A DNA stretch of 64,000 nt from Myxococcus landrumus (lineage in GTDB: Bacteria > Myxococcota > Myxococcia > Myxococcales > Myxococcaceae), in assembly GCF_017301635.1 (NCBI RefSeq), contig NZ_CP071091.1:10284501-10348500 (forward strand), written 5' to 3'. Shown here piece after piece: positions 9,201-18,036 of the stretch (within the stretch, counting starts at the first letter, position 1; the number at the start of each line of letters is the position of its first letter). Under the pieces are notes generated by a model. It had not been told where the DNA came from. It did no database searches and saw only the letters and a list, made by a program, of their open reading frames with translations. The position numbers were made by a program, and so were the translations under genes.

Positions 9201-12200
9201 ATGCTGGAGTCGCGCGTGTCGGCGGAGGCGGTGCCGCAGGAGCGCGCCGCGCTGCTGCGTCGCATCGCGGAGATGTACGCCGGACCGCTGGAGAACGCGG
9301 AGATGGGCTTCCTGGCGGCGACGCGTGCGTTGCGCGAGCTGCCGGATGACCTTCGCTCGCTGGAGCTGTGCGTGTCGCTGGTGGACCGCGCCGAGGCTCC
9401 CGAGGAGCTGAGCGCGGTGGTCATCGAGGTGGCTCCCAAGGCGGGAGACGCATCGAGGGCGGAGCTGTACCGGGCGCTGGCCCGGTTGCAGACGGACCTG
9501 GGTGAGCCGGCCGAGGCGCTGGCGTCGTGGAAGCGTGTCCTGGAGCTGCGCCCCACGGACATCGAGGCGCTGGACGGCACCGTGCGGTTGGTGGCGTCGC
9601 AGGGCAAGCCCACGGAGCTCCTGGAAGTGCTGCGCCGTCAGCTCGCCGTGGCCGAGGAGCCCTCGCGTCGCGCGGCGGTGCTCCTGCAGATTGGATTGCT
9701 GCAGGAGGAGCAGCTCCAGGACGCGCTCGGCGCGCTGGCCACCTTCCGCCGCTTGCTGGAAATCAAGCCGGATGACGTGGCCGCATTGGAGCGGATGGAG
9801 GCGCTCTGCCAGAAGCAGGAGCGCTGGCCGGAGCTGGCGGACGTGCTGGCCCGCCGCATCGCGCTGATGCCGCCCGAGGCGGGGTTGGAGCTGAAGTTCC
9901 GTCTGGCCTCGGTGCGCGAGACGCGCCTGCTGGACCGGACGGGCGCGCTGACGATGTACGGCGAGGTGCTGGCGGTGCAGCCCAACCATCCCGGCACGGT
10001 GGCCCGGATGGAAGGTGTGGTGGCGCGCGAGCCGCAGAACCTGCTGGCGGTGGAGACGCTGCTGCGTGCGTTCCGCGCGAGCGGGGATGTGCCTCGGTTG
10101 GCGCAGCTCATCGAGACGCGTGTCGGCGTGTCCACGGACGCGTTCGAGCGAAAGGCCCTGTTGGGCGAGCTGGCCACGCTGCGCGAGGCGCAGGGTGAGT
10201 CGGAGCTGACGTTCCTGGCGCTCTTCCGCGCGTTCAAGGAGGACCCGAACGACGGTGAGGTTCGACGGCGTCTGGAGAACTCGACGGATGCCTCCGACAG
10301 CTACGATGAGCTGGTGGCGGCGTACGAAGAAGCGCTGCCGCGAGTGGCCGAAGCCGCCGACGCGGCGCAGGTGTGCCTGAAGCTGGGCCAGTTGCTGGAG
10401 TCGAAGCTGCGCGACTCCGACCGCGCGGTGACCTACTACGAGCGAGCGCGCACGCTGCACGCGGCGGTGCAGGGCCGGGCGCTCGTGGCGTTGGACCGCC
10501 TGTACCTCGAGTTGCAGGCGTGGCCGGAGCTGGCGGGCATCCTGGAAGCCCTCGTCGCGAACGCGACCGAGCAGGCCGAGCGCATCGGGTATCTCTTCCG
10601 CCTGGGGCAGCTCTACCAGGAGCGGTTGGACAGCCCGGACCGCGCGGCGAGCGCGTATGAGGCCATCCTCAAGCTGGAGCCGGGCCACCTGGCCTCGGCG
10701 CGGCTCCTGGAGAGCATCTACGAGGCGGCCTCCGCGTCGGAGAAGCTCTACGCCATCCTCAAGCTCCAGGCGGAGAAGGTGGTCGGGCCCGAGCGCGACC
10801 GCGTCGTCGCGAAGATGGCGCAGGTGTCCGCCGAGGGACTGTCGGACCTGGGTGGCTCCATCGAGCTGTACCGCGAGCTGCTGGCGAAGAACTCGCGCAA
10901 CGAGCAGGCCTTCTCCGCGCTGGAGTCGCTCTATGAGCGTGCGGGCCGGCCGCAGGACCTGCGCGAGCTGCTCGAGGGGCGGCTGGCGCTGACGCTGGAC
11001 CCTCGCGAGGTGGTGCGTCTCAACGAGCGTCTGGGTCGTGTGGTGTACCGGTTGCTCAAGCAGCCGGAAGCGGCCGTGCCGTACTTCAAGGCGGCGCTGG
11101 ACCGCGACGCGCGCAACCGCGCGGTGCTGGACACCTTGCGCGACCTGTACGACGAGACGGAGCAGCGCGAGGAGCTGGTGGGAGTCCTTCGCCGGCTGAT
11201 TCCGCTCCAGGAGAACAGCGAGGGCGTGAAGGCACTGCGCCTGCGCCTGGCGGAAGTGCTGGCGGGAATGGGCCGCCGCGAGGAGGCGCTGGATGCGGCT
11301 CGTCGTGCGCTCGAGGTGGAGCCGCACCAGGTGGCGGAGCTGGACCGGGTGCATGCGCTGTTCATCTCGCTGCGAGCCTGGAACGACGCGGTGCGCGCGC
11401 TGGAGCTGAAGGTCCAGGTGCACCTGGCGGCCGAGGAGCGCGAGCACGCCGTCACCACGTACTTCGAGGTGGCGGACCTGTGGGCGGGGCAGGGCGGCAA
11501 GCCCGAGCAGTCCTCGGGGGCGCTCGAGAAGGTGCTGGAGCTGGACCCCGCGAACCGCACGGCCTACGAGCGCGTGTGCGTGCTGTACCGGACGTACAAC
11601 GACTGGCGCGCGTACGCGACGGCGGTCGACCGCTACCTGCCCCACTTCGTCACGGACGAGGAGAAGCTGGCCTCGTTGCGTGAGCTGGCGCGCGTCCAGG
11701 AAGAGCGTCTGGGACAGAAGGACGTGGCCTTCCTGGCGTTGTGCCGCGCGCTGCAGATTGACGCGTCGGACGACACGCTGCGCGAGGAAGTGGAGCGACT
11801 GGCGGACGAGACGGGTAGTCATGAAGAGCTGGCCGCGGTCTACGAAGAGGTGGCCGATGAGCTGCCTCGTGGCCCGCTGGCGGAGCGGCTCTACGCCACG
11901 CTCGCGCGAGTGCACGACACGCGGCTGGATGACCCCAAGTCCGCCGAGGGGGCGTTCCGGAAGATTCTCGAGTTCGACCCCACCAACGCCACCGCGCTGG
12001 ATGGACTGGCGGCGGTCTTCCATCGGCGTGGCCACGAGCGTGAGTACGTGGTGGCGCTGGAGCAGAAGCTCGAGGCCGCGGGCTCCATCGAGCAGCGCAA
12101 GGGCATCCTCCGGGAGATTGCGCGCGTCTGGGACGAGAAGCTGGAGGACCCGGCGGAGGCGGCCAGCGCGCTCCTGCGTGCCCTGGAGCTGGAGCCGGAC

Positions 12201-15200
12201 GCGGAGACGCTCGGTGTGCTCACCGCGCTGTACCGGCGTCAGCGGGCATGGCGCGACGTGGCCATGACGCTGCTGCGCGCCAGGGACCTGGCGGACACGG
12301 CCGAGGAGCGTGCGCGCATCCAGGTGGAGGTCGCGGGTGTCTTCGAGCGTGACATCGCCGATGACGAGTCCGCGGTCGCCGCCTATCGCCAGGCGCTGGA
12401 GCTGGACCCGGTCAACCGCGAGGCGCTCGAGTCACTCGAGCGGCTGCACACCAAGCTGGACCAGCCGGCGGACCTGCTCGCCATCTACGAGCGGATGCTG
12501 GAGCTGAGTGAGGACTGGCGCGAGAAGGTTCGCGTCCTGTTCCGCAGCGCCACCATCTGGGAGGACAAGTACCAGAACCCCGCCAACGCGGACGTGTGCG
12601 TGGAGGGGGTGCTCTCCATCGACCCGCAGAACGTCCAGGCCATCAAGGCGCTCATCCGCCTGCGTCGGGCCCAGTCGCGGTGGGAGGACCTCATCATCGC
12701 CTACGAGCGTCAGCTCGCGCTGGCCGTCAGCCCGCAGGAGCAGGCGGAGCTGTACGTGGACATCGGCAACGTCCAGTACCAGCAGCTCAAGGCGGTGGAC
12801 CGCGCGGTCAACAGCTACCACGCGGCGCTCGCGGTGGACTCGGAGAGCCGTCCCGCGCTGCACGCGCTGGGCAACCTCTACGAGCGCAGCGGCAACTGGC
12901 CCTTCGCGTTGGAGATGTTGCAGAAGGAAGCGGAGCTCGCCGGCCAGTCGAAGGACGCGGTGGAGCTCTACTTCCGGCTCGGGAAAATCAACGAGGACAT
13001 GCTGATGGACACGGGCAGCGCCCGGAACGCCTATCAGCAGGCCATCGCCATCGACGTGGGCCACCTGCCCAGCATCCGCGCCCTGAAGGGCATCCAGGAG
13101 CAGGAGAAGGACTGGAGCGGCTACGAGCAGACGCTGCGCCAGGAGGCGGAGCAGACCGAGGACCCCGCCGCCAAGGGGCGCGCGCTGTTGGATGTCGCTC
13201 GCTACCACGCGGAGACCCGCGAGGACCGCGAGACGGCGACGGGCTACTGGGAGGAGGCGCTCAAGCACATCCCGGACAGCCTGGAGGCCGCGAGGGCGCT
13301 GGCGGATGTCTACATCGCCCACGAGGAGTGGGCCGATGCCGAGCGGATGCTGGACATCGTCACGCGCAAGCTGGCGGAGAAGGCGATGGTGGAGAAGGAC
13401 GCCGCTGTCGCCGCGGACTTGTGCCGGCAGCTCTACCGCCTGGGCTACGTGGCGGAGAAGCTGGGGCGGCGCGACAAGGCGCTCAGTTGCTACGAGACGG
13501 CCTACGAGCGTGACGCGACGTACCTGCCCGCGCTGGAGGGCTACGGCAACCTGCTGGTGCAGACGCGCCGCTACGAGGGCGCGCTCAAGGTCTTCCAGAC
13601 CATCCTCATCCACCACCGCGAGGAGCTCACGGACCTGGAGGTGGTGGAGGTCTACTGGCAGCTCGGTGACATCCACGCGGCGCTGAACCAGACGGACCGC
13701 GCGCAGAATCACTTCGAGAAGGCGCTGGCCATCGACCCGGGTCACGAGCCCACGCTGCGCGCGCTCGTCATCCTGATGGACAAGGCGGGCCAGTACGAGA
13801 AGTCCGCGGACCTGCGTCAGCAACTCGTGGGTGTGCTCGAAGGCGAGGCCAAGGCCAAGGTGTACCTGGACCTGGGCCGCATCTCCCGAGACCAGTTGCA
13901 TGACCCGTATATGGCCATCGATGCCTTCACGGGGGCGCTGAAGGTCCTGCCGGATGCGCTCGAGGTGATGGACCAGCTCTACGTGCTCCTGCGTGAGACG
14001 CGTCAGGGACAGAAGGCCGCGGATGTGCTCGCGCGCATGCTGGCGCTGCCCACGTTGTCGTCGGAGCCGCACAAGGCCAAGCGCGTCTGGTTCGCCTTGG
14101 GAGAGCTGCGCCGCGATGACCTGAAGGACGTGGAGGGAGCCGCGCAGGCGTTCAATGCCGCGCTGGACCTGGACCCGCGCTTCGTCGAGGCGTTCAGCTC
14201 GCTGGAGGCGATGCTGGGTGGGGCTCGCCAGTGGAAGTCACTGGAGGAGAACTACACGAAGATGCTGGGCCGGCTGCCCAAGACGCCGGAGACCCACGTG
14301 GCGCGCATGGCGTTGTGGCGCGCGCTGGGTGACCTCTATCACCAGGTGCTCAAGCACCCGGAGGGCGCGGTGGCTGCCTACGGCGTGGCCGCCAAGGGCC
14401 TGCCCGATGATGCCGGCGTGCAGGAGGCCTTCGCCGAGCTCGCTGGCAACATGCCGGGCAAGGAAGATGAGGCCATCGCCGCGCTCCGGCGTGCGCTGCC
14501 TCACACCGAGTCTCCGCGCAAGGTGTGTGGACAGCTCGTCCGGTTGGCGGCGATGCGCAAGGACTACGACCTGGCGTGGCTCGCGGCCCAGGCGACGTCG
14601 GGCCTCTTGGGCGAGGAGGGGGAGGACGAGAAGGAAATCCTCGTCAAGCTGGGGCCCCACGCGAAGAAGAAGGAAGTGGCTCAGCGGCCGGTGGACGACC
14701 AGCTCTGGCTCTCGTACCTGTTCCACCCGAAGGCCCGTGGCCCCTTGGCGGAGCTGATGGGACTGCTCTTCGCGAAGGCGGGGCACCTGTATGCCGCGCC
14801 CTTCACGCAGTATCAGCTCGTGCCGCGAAAGCACCGCATCGACGTGGCCAGCGCGCAGGAGTACCACGTGCACCACTACCGCTACGTGGCGCGCCTGCTG
14901 GGCATGGAGGCAGTGGAGCTGTACTCGCCCTTCCTCGTGGCCACGCGCGAGCGCATGGCGAAGCGCTCCAACGAGCCCGCCCCGGAGCCGCAGGTCAACG
15001 TCGAACTGCTTCAGACGCACCCCGCCGCGGTGCGTGTGGGTGGGAAGTACTTCGCGGAGCAGGGGCAGAAGGAAGTGTACTACCTGCTGGGGCGGGCGCT
15101 GGCGCTGGCTCGGCCGGAGCTGGCCTTCACGCAGACGGTGCCCGCGGAGCGGCTGGAGGCCATCCTCCAGGCGGCCCTGAACCTGGTGGTGGGCAATGTG

Positions 15201-15557
15201 CGCATCGCCGAGTCCCTCCACGGCGTCGAGCCCGAGCGGCGCGCGCTGGAAAAGGTCCTCACCGACCTGGACCGCGCGGCGCTCAGCAAGGCGGCTCGGG
15301 CGTGGCTGCCCACTGCGACGCCGCAGTCCGTGCGCCAGTTCCTGGAGGGCGCGGAACTGACGGCGGCTCGAGCGGGCCTCTTCGTGGCAGGGGAGATGGA
15401 GCCGGTGCGGCGGCTGGTGCAGGGGGAGACGGGGGCTTCTTTCCGTGTTCCTCCTCGCACCAAACTCAAGGAGTTGCTCGTGTTCGCCACGTCCGAAGAG
15501 CATCACCGTCTGCGTGTGGCCGTCGGCACACACGTGGAGGTGCAGGTGCGCCGATAG
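3282..15557 (+). CDS. gltI: GltI/AgmK giant TPR protein of the gliding machinery
   Basis: The product has 4,091 residues made almost entirely of TPR-like helix pairs in larger tandem blocks, with recurring elements such as ALELDP, LARVHDTRLDDP and YEEALPRV. The block structure suggests growth by internal duplication of a unit of roughly 200 to 300 residues. The last 300 residues (from about 14650) leave the TPR pattern and form a distinct helical domain ending in a basic tail. The frame opens at 3192, but that ATG abuts the terminator hairpin; the ATG at 3282, after a Pro-rich upstream stretch, is preferred, though neither has a clear ribosome site. There is no signal peptide, so it should be cytoplasmic. 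By size, repeats and position just before agmX it matches AgmK (GltI) of M. xanthus. It is a likely scaffold linking Glt and AglZ/MglA components. Large antisense frames in this gene are codon-bias shadows. Confidence 0.85.
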   Translation: MQPSTSPRPTLRVSDDRSFVEAEAALEKAGRVEELIRLYEGRARDVAADEAVRLLCRAAELAHDRQRNAPRAEELLKRALLVAREPLPALRGLKRLHETRQDAAALAEVLERLGSATQGEESAGHYLKAADLYEQKLFRRDRAVLCLQRAARAKSDRAIFRRVRQLLLSEERFQTAFEALEREREALGDAGMAEEYAALAERLVDDPTEHELAQRVLDVARGLEPQNARVEKTTRALQRFEQTWRDRVRMLRGMSLEERDRKSAARLSLLVAKLFAWYDPASVGKVKEALDRCFLLWPGMPEGLSLIEKMAARAGGDFAPAIAQIEAMAGEVKDRGAQVDLWLRVGTMRLGRLNDAQGALGAFERAVAADPSRADAASLTAEQLLEGGRAADAVAVLERYLGTVKDKPSQAAMRLRLAELCLSQLKDAAAARTHLEAALKLDPTHALAAFQLARLLAEDEELEAVVPLLDLALLAPRPRAERVAFCEALALLFEEKEDARGAFEVLSRALELDPARPLLLGSVVEHAEKADARPALALALQRAAQAATVAEVSATLWRQLALLLQGPLADPVRAEAAWREVLARIPGDTAAAEAVKSLQAAAALADDPKARLEAEVTRREAAGAAPEELEPLVREWVQLAPEEVGAVQRLQGLCVALSRFDEAAALAGRLAALAESQLERNEWTGRQAKLYAERLGRQQDAADLFLGLLAENVSTGVVVGGLERLAAAGVRSHEVTEALAAHYGRAGDHQRQVAALQQQLEATTEPAARKRLFSLLASIHEKQLADSRAAFDTRVRVVREDPRDESSRAEALRLARDLSAHSELGRVLRTLAAELEEPAVALSLLTEAAGLTEEGGLVADAIVALEAAVERAPESGAVLQRLVRLYGRAGRAADAEELLRKRIHGARGAERLELLLQLVDLNTELGRPAQAAEALQSALSHGAEEGRHLPRLAELYEKAGRTRELGDTLARMIGLAESAGETDKASRLKLRRAQLLQGLQDGSAEAVQSYSDILMQRPSDPDAIAALEAMLASGTAREAAARVLVPALERTKDHRKLVATLDVLAEVAKDDAARVQVLRHAAQVHLAHLRQPELAFAALARALRLAPGDAGLRSTARQAAEDADALDSYAEIIEELAEEGDVGPARVALLRELAEVHEKKLDDKASAVKALRALLSLEPGNLDSLRALQRLHRAGEEWAALAEVLEKLAAASPEPAEQLAFLREAALLHETRLSDPESAAEAWRAIAQRDSANREAAATLDRLYTELERHQDLAWALALRRNQEGQSPQGREVSFRLAELQRTVLDDPNAALGLYKRILSEDSGHPGARGALEAWVKAAVSTSGAALEVLDPVLAQVGDHARRVALREARMESALTVEKTLLAGEVRRIYERDMRQTSLAFMSAVKSFAQGLDREGVRPDLERLARETGSHEVLAEIYESAAVELTEGDPAALEFLRRAAELRETLDQPEEAARLWKNLLADAPQDRQALEALSRLYEKGQNAKSLSEVYTRQAQLSQDADERVGLLLKAGEAYANAGEDARAVETYRSALALRRVPEGLLALEKLYAKGRRFVEQADVLDQLADGAADDGARRGWLLKRAQLLEKEVGPAEALPVYRRLLELAPGDGQVVAGLERLMAHDGPRVEAARLLEPVYRGLNDARKLVEVLDVLLPGVAPERRLEAIQEAATLREALGQTSLAFVARLRAFNEFPQETSVRDELERLAADSGSFEEVAGAYEDQLERGAQEPLAGDLWRRLATLYDNRLKRYDLAVRALEEVSRRDPKNRGVLESIARVHRRTGAHRELALVMRRQVAADTNATSQVNLLFELAHLAEETLADKALAAQSYREVLALRPENTNALKLLGRVLGDMERWPELAQHIEREVQLADERGAQEEASDLRVRLGRLKFSRLDDPRGALELYQAVLTRRAGHAGAVGALEEMARSESPLRGAAASVLEPVFVAVGNHLKQVEMLESRVSAEAVPQERAALLRRIAEMYAGPLENAEMGFLAATRALRELPDDLRSLELCVSLVDRAEAPEELSAVVIEVAPKAGDASRAELYRALARLQTDLGEPAEALASWKRVLELRPTDIEALDGTVRLVASQGKPTELLEVLRRQLAVAEEPSRRAAVLLQIGLLQEEQLQDALGALATFRRLLEIKPDDVAALERMEALCQKQERWPELADVLARRIALMPPEAGLELKFRLASVRETRLLDRTGALTMYGEVLAVQPNHPGTVARMEGVVAREPQNLLAVETLLRAFRASGDVPRLAQLIETRVGVSTDAFERKALLGELATLREAQGESELTFLALFRAFKEDPNDGEVRRRLENSTDASDSYDELVAAYEEALPRVAEAADAAQVCLKLGQLLESKLRDSDRAVTYYERARTLHAAVQGRALVALDRLYLELQAWPELAGILEALVANATEQAERIGYLFRLGQLYQERLDSPDRAASAYEAILKLEPGHLASARLLESIYEAASASEKLYAILKLQAEKVVGPERDRVVAKMAQVSAEGLSDLGGSIELYRELLAKNSRNEQAFSALESLYERAGRPQDLRELLEGRLALTLDPREVVRLNERLGRVVYRLLKQPEAAVPYFKAALDRDARNRAVLDTLRDLYDETEQREELVGVLRRLIPLQENSEGVKALRLRLAEVLAGMGRREEALDAARRALEVEPHQVAELDRVHALFISLRAWNDAVRALELKVQVHLAAEEREHAVTTYFEVADLWAGQGGKPEQSSGALEKVLELDPANRTAYERVCVLYRTYNDWRAYATAVDRYLPHFVTDEEKLASLRELARVQEERLGQKDVAFLALCRALQIDASDDTLREEVERLADETGSHEELAAVYEEVADELPRGPLAERLYATLARVHDTRLDDPKSAEGAFRKILEFDPTNATALDGLAAVFHRRGHEREYVVALEQKLEAAGSIEQRKGILREIARVWDEKLEDPAEAASALLRALELEPDAETLGVLTALYRRQRAWRDVAMTLLRARDLADTAEERARIQVEVAGVFERDIADDESAVAAYRQALELDPVNREALESLERLHTKLDQPADLLAIYERMLELSEDWREKVRVLFRSATIWEDKYQNPANADVCVEGVLSIDPQNVQAIKALIRLRRAQSRWEDLIIAYERQLALAVSPQEQAELYVDIGNVQYQQLKAVDRAVNSYHAALAVDSESRPALHALGNLYERSGNWPFALEMLQKEAELAGQSKDAVELYFRLGKINEDMLMDTGSARNAYQQAIAIDVGHLPSIRALKGIQEQEKDWSGYEQTLRQEAEQTEDPAAKGRALLDVARYHAETREDRETATGYWEEALKHIPDSLEAARALADVYIAHEEWADAERMLDIVTRKLAEKAMVEKDAAVAADLCRQLYRLGYVAEKLGRRDKALSCYETAYERDATYLPALEGYGNLLVQTRRYEGALKVFQTILIHHREELTDLEVVEVYWQLGDIHAALNQTDRAQNHFEKALAIDPGHEPTLRALVILMDKAGQYEKSADLRQQLVGVLEGEAKAKVYLDLGRISRDQLHDPYMAIDAFTGALKVLPDALEVMDQLYVLLRETRQGQKAADVLARMLALPTLSSEPHKAKRVWFALGELRRDDLKDVEGAAQAFNAALDLDPRFVEAFSSLEAMLGGARQWKSLEENYTKMLGRLPKTPETHVARMALWRALGDLYHQVLKHPEGAVAAYGVAAKGLPDDAGVQEAFAELAGNMPGKEDEAIAALRRALPHTESPRKVCGQLVRLAAMRKDYDLAWLAAQATSGLLGEEGEDEKEILVKLGPHAKKKEVAQRPVDDQLWLSYLFHPKARGPLAELMGLLFAKAGHLYAAPFTQYQLVPRKHRIDVASAQEYHVHHYRYVARLLGMEAVELYSPFLVATRERMAKRSNEPAPEPQVNVELLQTHPAAVRVGGKYFAEQGQKEVYYLLGRALALARPELAFTQTVPAERLEAILQAALNLVVGNVRIAESLHGVEPERRALEKVLTDLDRAALSKAARAWLPTATPQSVRQFLEGAELTAARAGLFVAGEMEPVRRLVQGETGASFRVPPRTKLKELLVFATSEEHHRLRVAVGTHVEVQVRR

Positions 15558-15600
15558 CGCGGTAGAACCCTGAAAGGGTTCACGCGTTGATGAGCATTCG

Positions 15601-15629
15601 GGCGGTCAGGGGACTGATCCTTGACCGCC
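15601..15629 (+). other. Inverted repeat in the gltI-gltJ gap
   Basis: GGCGGTCA (15601-15608) and TGACCGCC (15622-15629) form a perfect 8-bp inverted repeat around a 13-base loop, 43 bases after gltI and 65 before the gltJ start. There is no T tract, so it is not a clear terminator; it could be an operator or an mRNA processing or stability hairpin. Confidence 0.4.
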
Positions 15630-15693
15630 TCGGGTGGCCACTTCTACGATTCTGACGGGATTTCTCCCGTCATTTCCGAGGCTTGCGGAAAAG

Positions 15694-17790
15694 ATGCGTT
15701 TCGTCTGTGACAGCTGCCGCGCGCAGTACATGATCAGCGACGACAAGGTTGGCCCGAAGGGGGTCAAGGTTCGTTGCAAGAAGTGCGGCCATACCATCAC
15801 CGTGCGCCCGGCGGGCGCCGGGACGGGGAAGGATTCCTCGTCGGAGCCCGCGACTTCTTCCACCGCGTCGGTTGACGCCAGCACATCAAAGAAGGAGTCC
15901 GACGCGTCGGCATCCTCCGCGGTGCCCGCGACCTTGGGGACTCCGCCAGAGGGCGGCCTCTTCACGGATGTGGAAGAGGATGAGATTGGCGCGGTCTTCG
16001 ACCAGGTGCTGAGTTCGGGCACGCACAAGATTCCGTCGGGCGAGGCGCTTGGCGAGGCCGCCGCGAGGGAAGCGACGGCGGAGAGCGTCCGCAAGCTCGC
16101 GGAGGCCGAGGCCGAGCCCGACAAGGAAGAAGATGCGAAGCCCGCCACGTCGCACGATTGGTACGTGGCCATCGACGAGAAGCAGGTGGGACCGCTCTCC
16201 GTCGAGAAGGTGAAGGACGCATGGGACCGCGGCGAAGTGGGACCGGACAGCCTGTGCTGGCGTTCGGGCTTCAGTGACTGGATTCCGCTGTCGGAGACGG
16301 CGGAGCTGGCGTCGGTGTTGGCGCCGCGTCCTTCGAAGCCAACCATCGTCGCGCCCGAGCCCGTGTCGGGCTCCCAGCCCACGGTGCAGTCGGGGCCCGT
16401 GCAGTCGGCGTTCAGCGCGGGCAAGTCGTCGAAGGGTGACTCGGTGCTCGCCGCGTCCTCCGAGGCGCCCACGGGTTGGAAGCCCTCCGCCGCCAGCGTG
16501 CTGGCCTCGCTGGTGAAGGAGGAGAACGACGCGCTCGCCAAGCCTCCGCCGACGCCTGCTCCCGCGCTGGGCCGCGAACCAGTCTCGCAGTCGCGGCTGC
16601 TCGATGTGCCGATGCCTCCGCCGGAGCCCGCGTCTTCGCCTTCGTTGATGGGGGCGAGTGCGGCGATGGCCGCGCAGATGGCGGTGCCTCAAGGCCCTCA
16701 GGCCTTTCCGCAGCAGCCCATGGCGCCGCAGTATGGGCAGCCCGCACCGTACGGGCAGCAGCCCTACGCTCAGCCGGTGCCCGCACCGTATGCGGCGCCG
16801 CCGGGATATGCGCCCGCGTATGCGCAGCCCGCGCCTGCGGGAGGCAAGGGCCGGATGGGCCTGGTGGTGGGGATTGTCGTGGGCGTGCTGGGGCTTGGGG
16901 CTGGCGGCTTCGCGCTGACGCGTGGCAATGGCGGCGCAGAGACGCCGAGCCAGACGCAAGTGGCCCCGCAGCCGGTCGCGGTGGCACCTCCTGCCGCCGC
17001 TGCTCCTCCTCCCGTGGCGACTCCGCCTCCCGCGACTGCACAGCCTGTGGCCGCGGCTGCTCAGCCGCCTCCCACGGCGGGAGCTGCGGGAACTCCGACA
17101 CCTCCTGCAGCCGCAGGGGCGGCTGGAGCGGTTCCTGTGGCGAATCCCGCTGTGGCGGCGGGGACGCCGGCGGCTTCGGCGACGCCGCCTCCGGTTGCGA
17201 CGGCTCCCGCTGCGACTCCGCCGGTGGCTGCTCAGCCGCCTGCAGAGACAGCGAAGCCCTTGGATAACTCTGTGGCGAAGGTGGAGCGACCAACGCCTCG
17301 ACGGAGCACTTCGTCCGCGTCGCCTCCGGTTCGGCGCGAAGAGCCCGAGTCGCGTCCCGCGCGGGCGGAGAAGTCGTCCTCGAATGACGGGGACAGTGAT
17401 GACTTCGACGAGCTCTTTGGCACGAAGAAGCCGAAGAGCGAGGCCAAGCCCTCCGAGGCCAGGCCCACGGCCTACATTCCGCCGGAGCCTGGAGGTGGTG
17501 GCGTTCCCGACACGCTTCAGCGTTCGGACATCATGGAGGTGGTGCTGAACAACAAGCCCGCCATCGTGAAGTGCGTGAACGAGCAGAAGAAGAAGGACCC
17601 GATGTTGAGCGGCAAGCTGGTGATGCGGTGGTCCATCCAGACGAGCGGCAAGACGTCAAACGTCACGTGCAAGACGGATGAGTTCAAGAGCACGTACATG
17701 GCGAGCTGCATCTCGGGCCTCATCAAGGGGTGGGCGTTCCCGAAGCACAAGAAGCAGGGCGAGCCCATCGACTTCCCGTTCACGTTTTGA
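15694..17790 (+). CDS. gltJ: GltJ/AgmX: zinc-ribbon, GYF, transmembrane and TonB-like gliding protein
   Basis: The product has 698 residues. The start at 15694 puts the zinc ribbon at the very N-terminus (CDSC and CKKC, residues 5-35). A GYF_2-type domain follows (about 154-205; DWYVAID, QVGPLS, WRSGFSDW). Next come a Pro/Gln-rich linker, one transmembrane helix (about 386-408, GLVVGIVVGVLGLGAGG), a long Ala/Pro periplasmic linker, and an AgmX/PglI-type C-terminal domain (about 611-698) with paired cysteines and the GWAFPK element. In M. xanthus GltJ the cytoplasmic ribbon and GYF parts control focal-adhesion assembly and disassembly through MglA and MglB, and the periplasmic arm reaches the outer membrane. 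It is the last gene of the motility block here. All hallmark residues are present. Confidence 0.93.
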   Translation: MRFVCDSCRAQYMISDDKVGPKGVKVRCKKCGHTITVRPAGAGTGKDSSSEPATSSTASVDASTSKKESDASASSAVPATLGTPPEGGLFTDVEEDEIGAVFDQVLSSGTHKIPSGEALGEAAAREATAESVRKLAEAEAEPDKEEDAKPATSHDWYVAIDEKQVGPLSVEKVKDAWDRGEVGPDSLCWRSGFSDWIPLSETAELASVLAPRPSKPTIVAPEPVSGSQPTVQSGPVQSAFSAGKSSKGDSVLAASSEAPTGWKPSAASVLASLVKEENDALAKPPPTPAPALGREPVSQSRLLDVPMPPPEPASSPSLMGASAAMAAQMAVPQGPQAFPQQPMAPQYGQPAPYGQQPYAQPVPAPYAAPPGYAPAYAQPAPAGGKGRMGLVVGIVVGVLGLGAGGFALTRGNGGAETPSQTQVAPQPVAVAPPAAAAPPPVATPPPATAQPVAAAAQPPPTAGAAGTPTPPAAAGAAGAVPVANPAVAAGTPAASATPPPVATAPAATPPVAAQPPAETAKPLDNSVAKVERPTPRRSTSSASPPVRREEPESRPARAEKSSSNDGDSDDFDELFGTKKPKSEAKPSEARPTAYIPPEPGGGGVPDTLQRSDIMEVVLNNKPAIVKCVNEQKKKDPMLSGKLVMRWSIQTSGKTSNVTCKTDEFKSTYMASCISGLIKGWAFPKHKKQGEPIDFPFTF

Positions 17791-17902
17791 GCAGACAAGG
17801 GTGTCGCTGGGTCTTCTGCGACACGTTTGTCCTGCCGAGGTCCGATGTGAGTGTTCGCTTTCGTGACTGCTGAATTTCCACGAGGGTGAGGCGTCAGTGA
17901 GG

Positions 17903-17921
17903 GTGTCGACACTCGTTGACA
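17903..17921 (+). promoter_or_regulatory. Palindrome next to a -35-like box upstream of the Cys-rich lipoprotein gene
   Basis: A perfect 10-base palindrome GTGTCGACAC (17903-17912) is followed four bases later by TTGACA (17916-17921). No good -10 box is found at the expected distance, so promoter function is uncertain. A palindrome overlapping the -35 region would suit an operator. Confidence 0.25.
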
Positions 17922-18036
17922 CATCAGGACGGGGAGGACTAAAGCCGACCCGCTTGCATGGATGTCGGGGCCTGAACTCAGAGGCCGGAGGCCCCGGGTA
18001 GATGATTCCAGGCAGACTCACGGAGGGATTTCCAAG

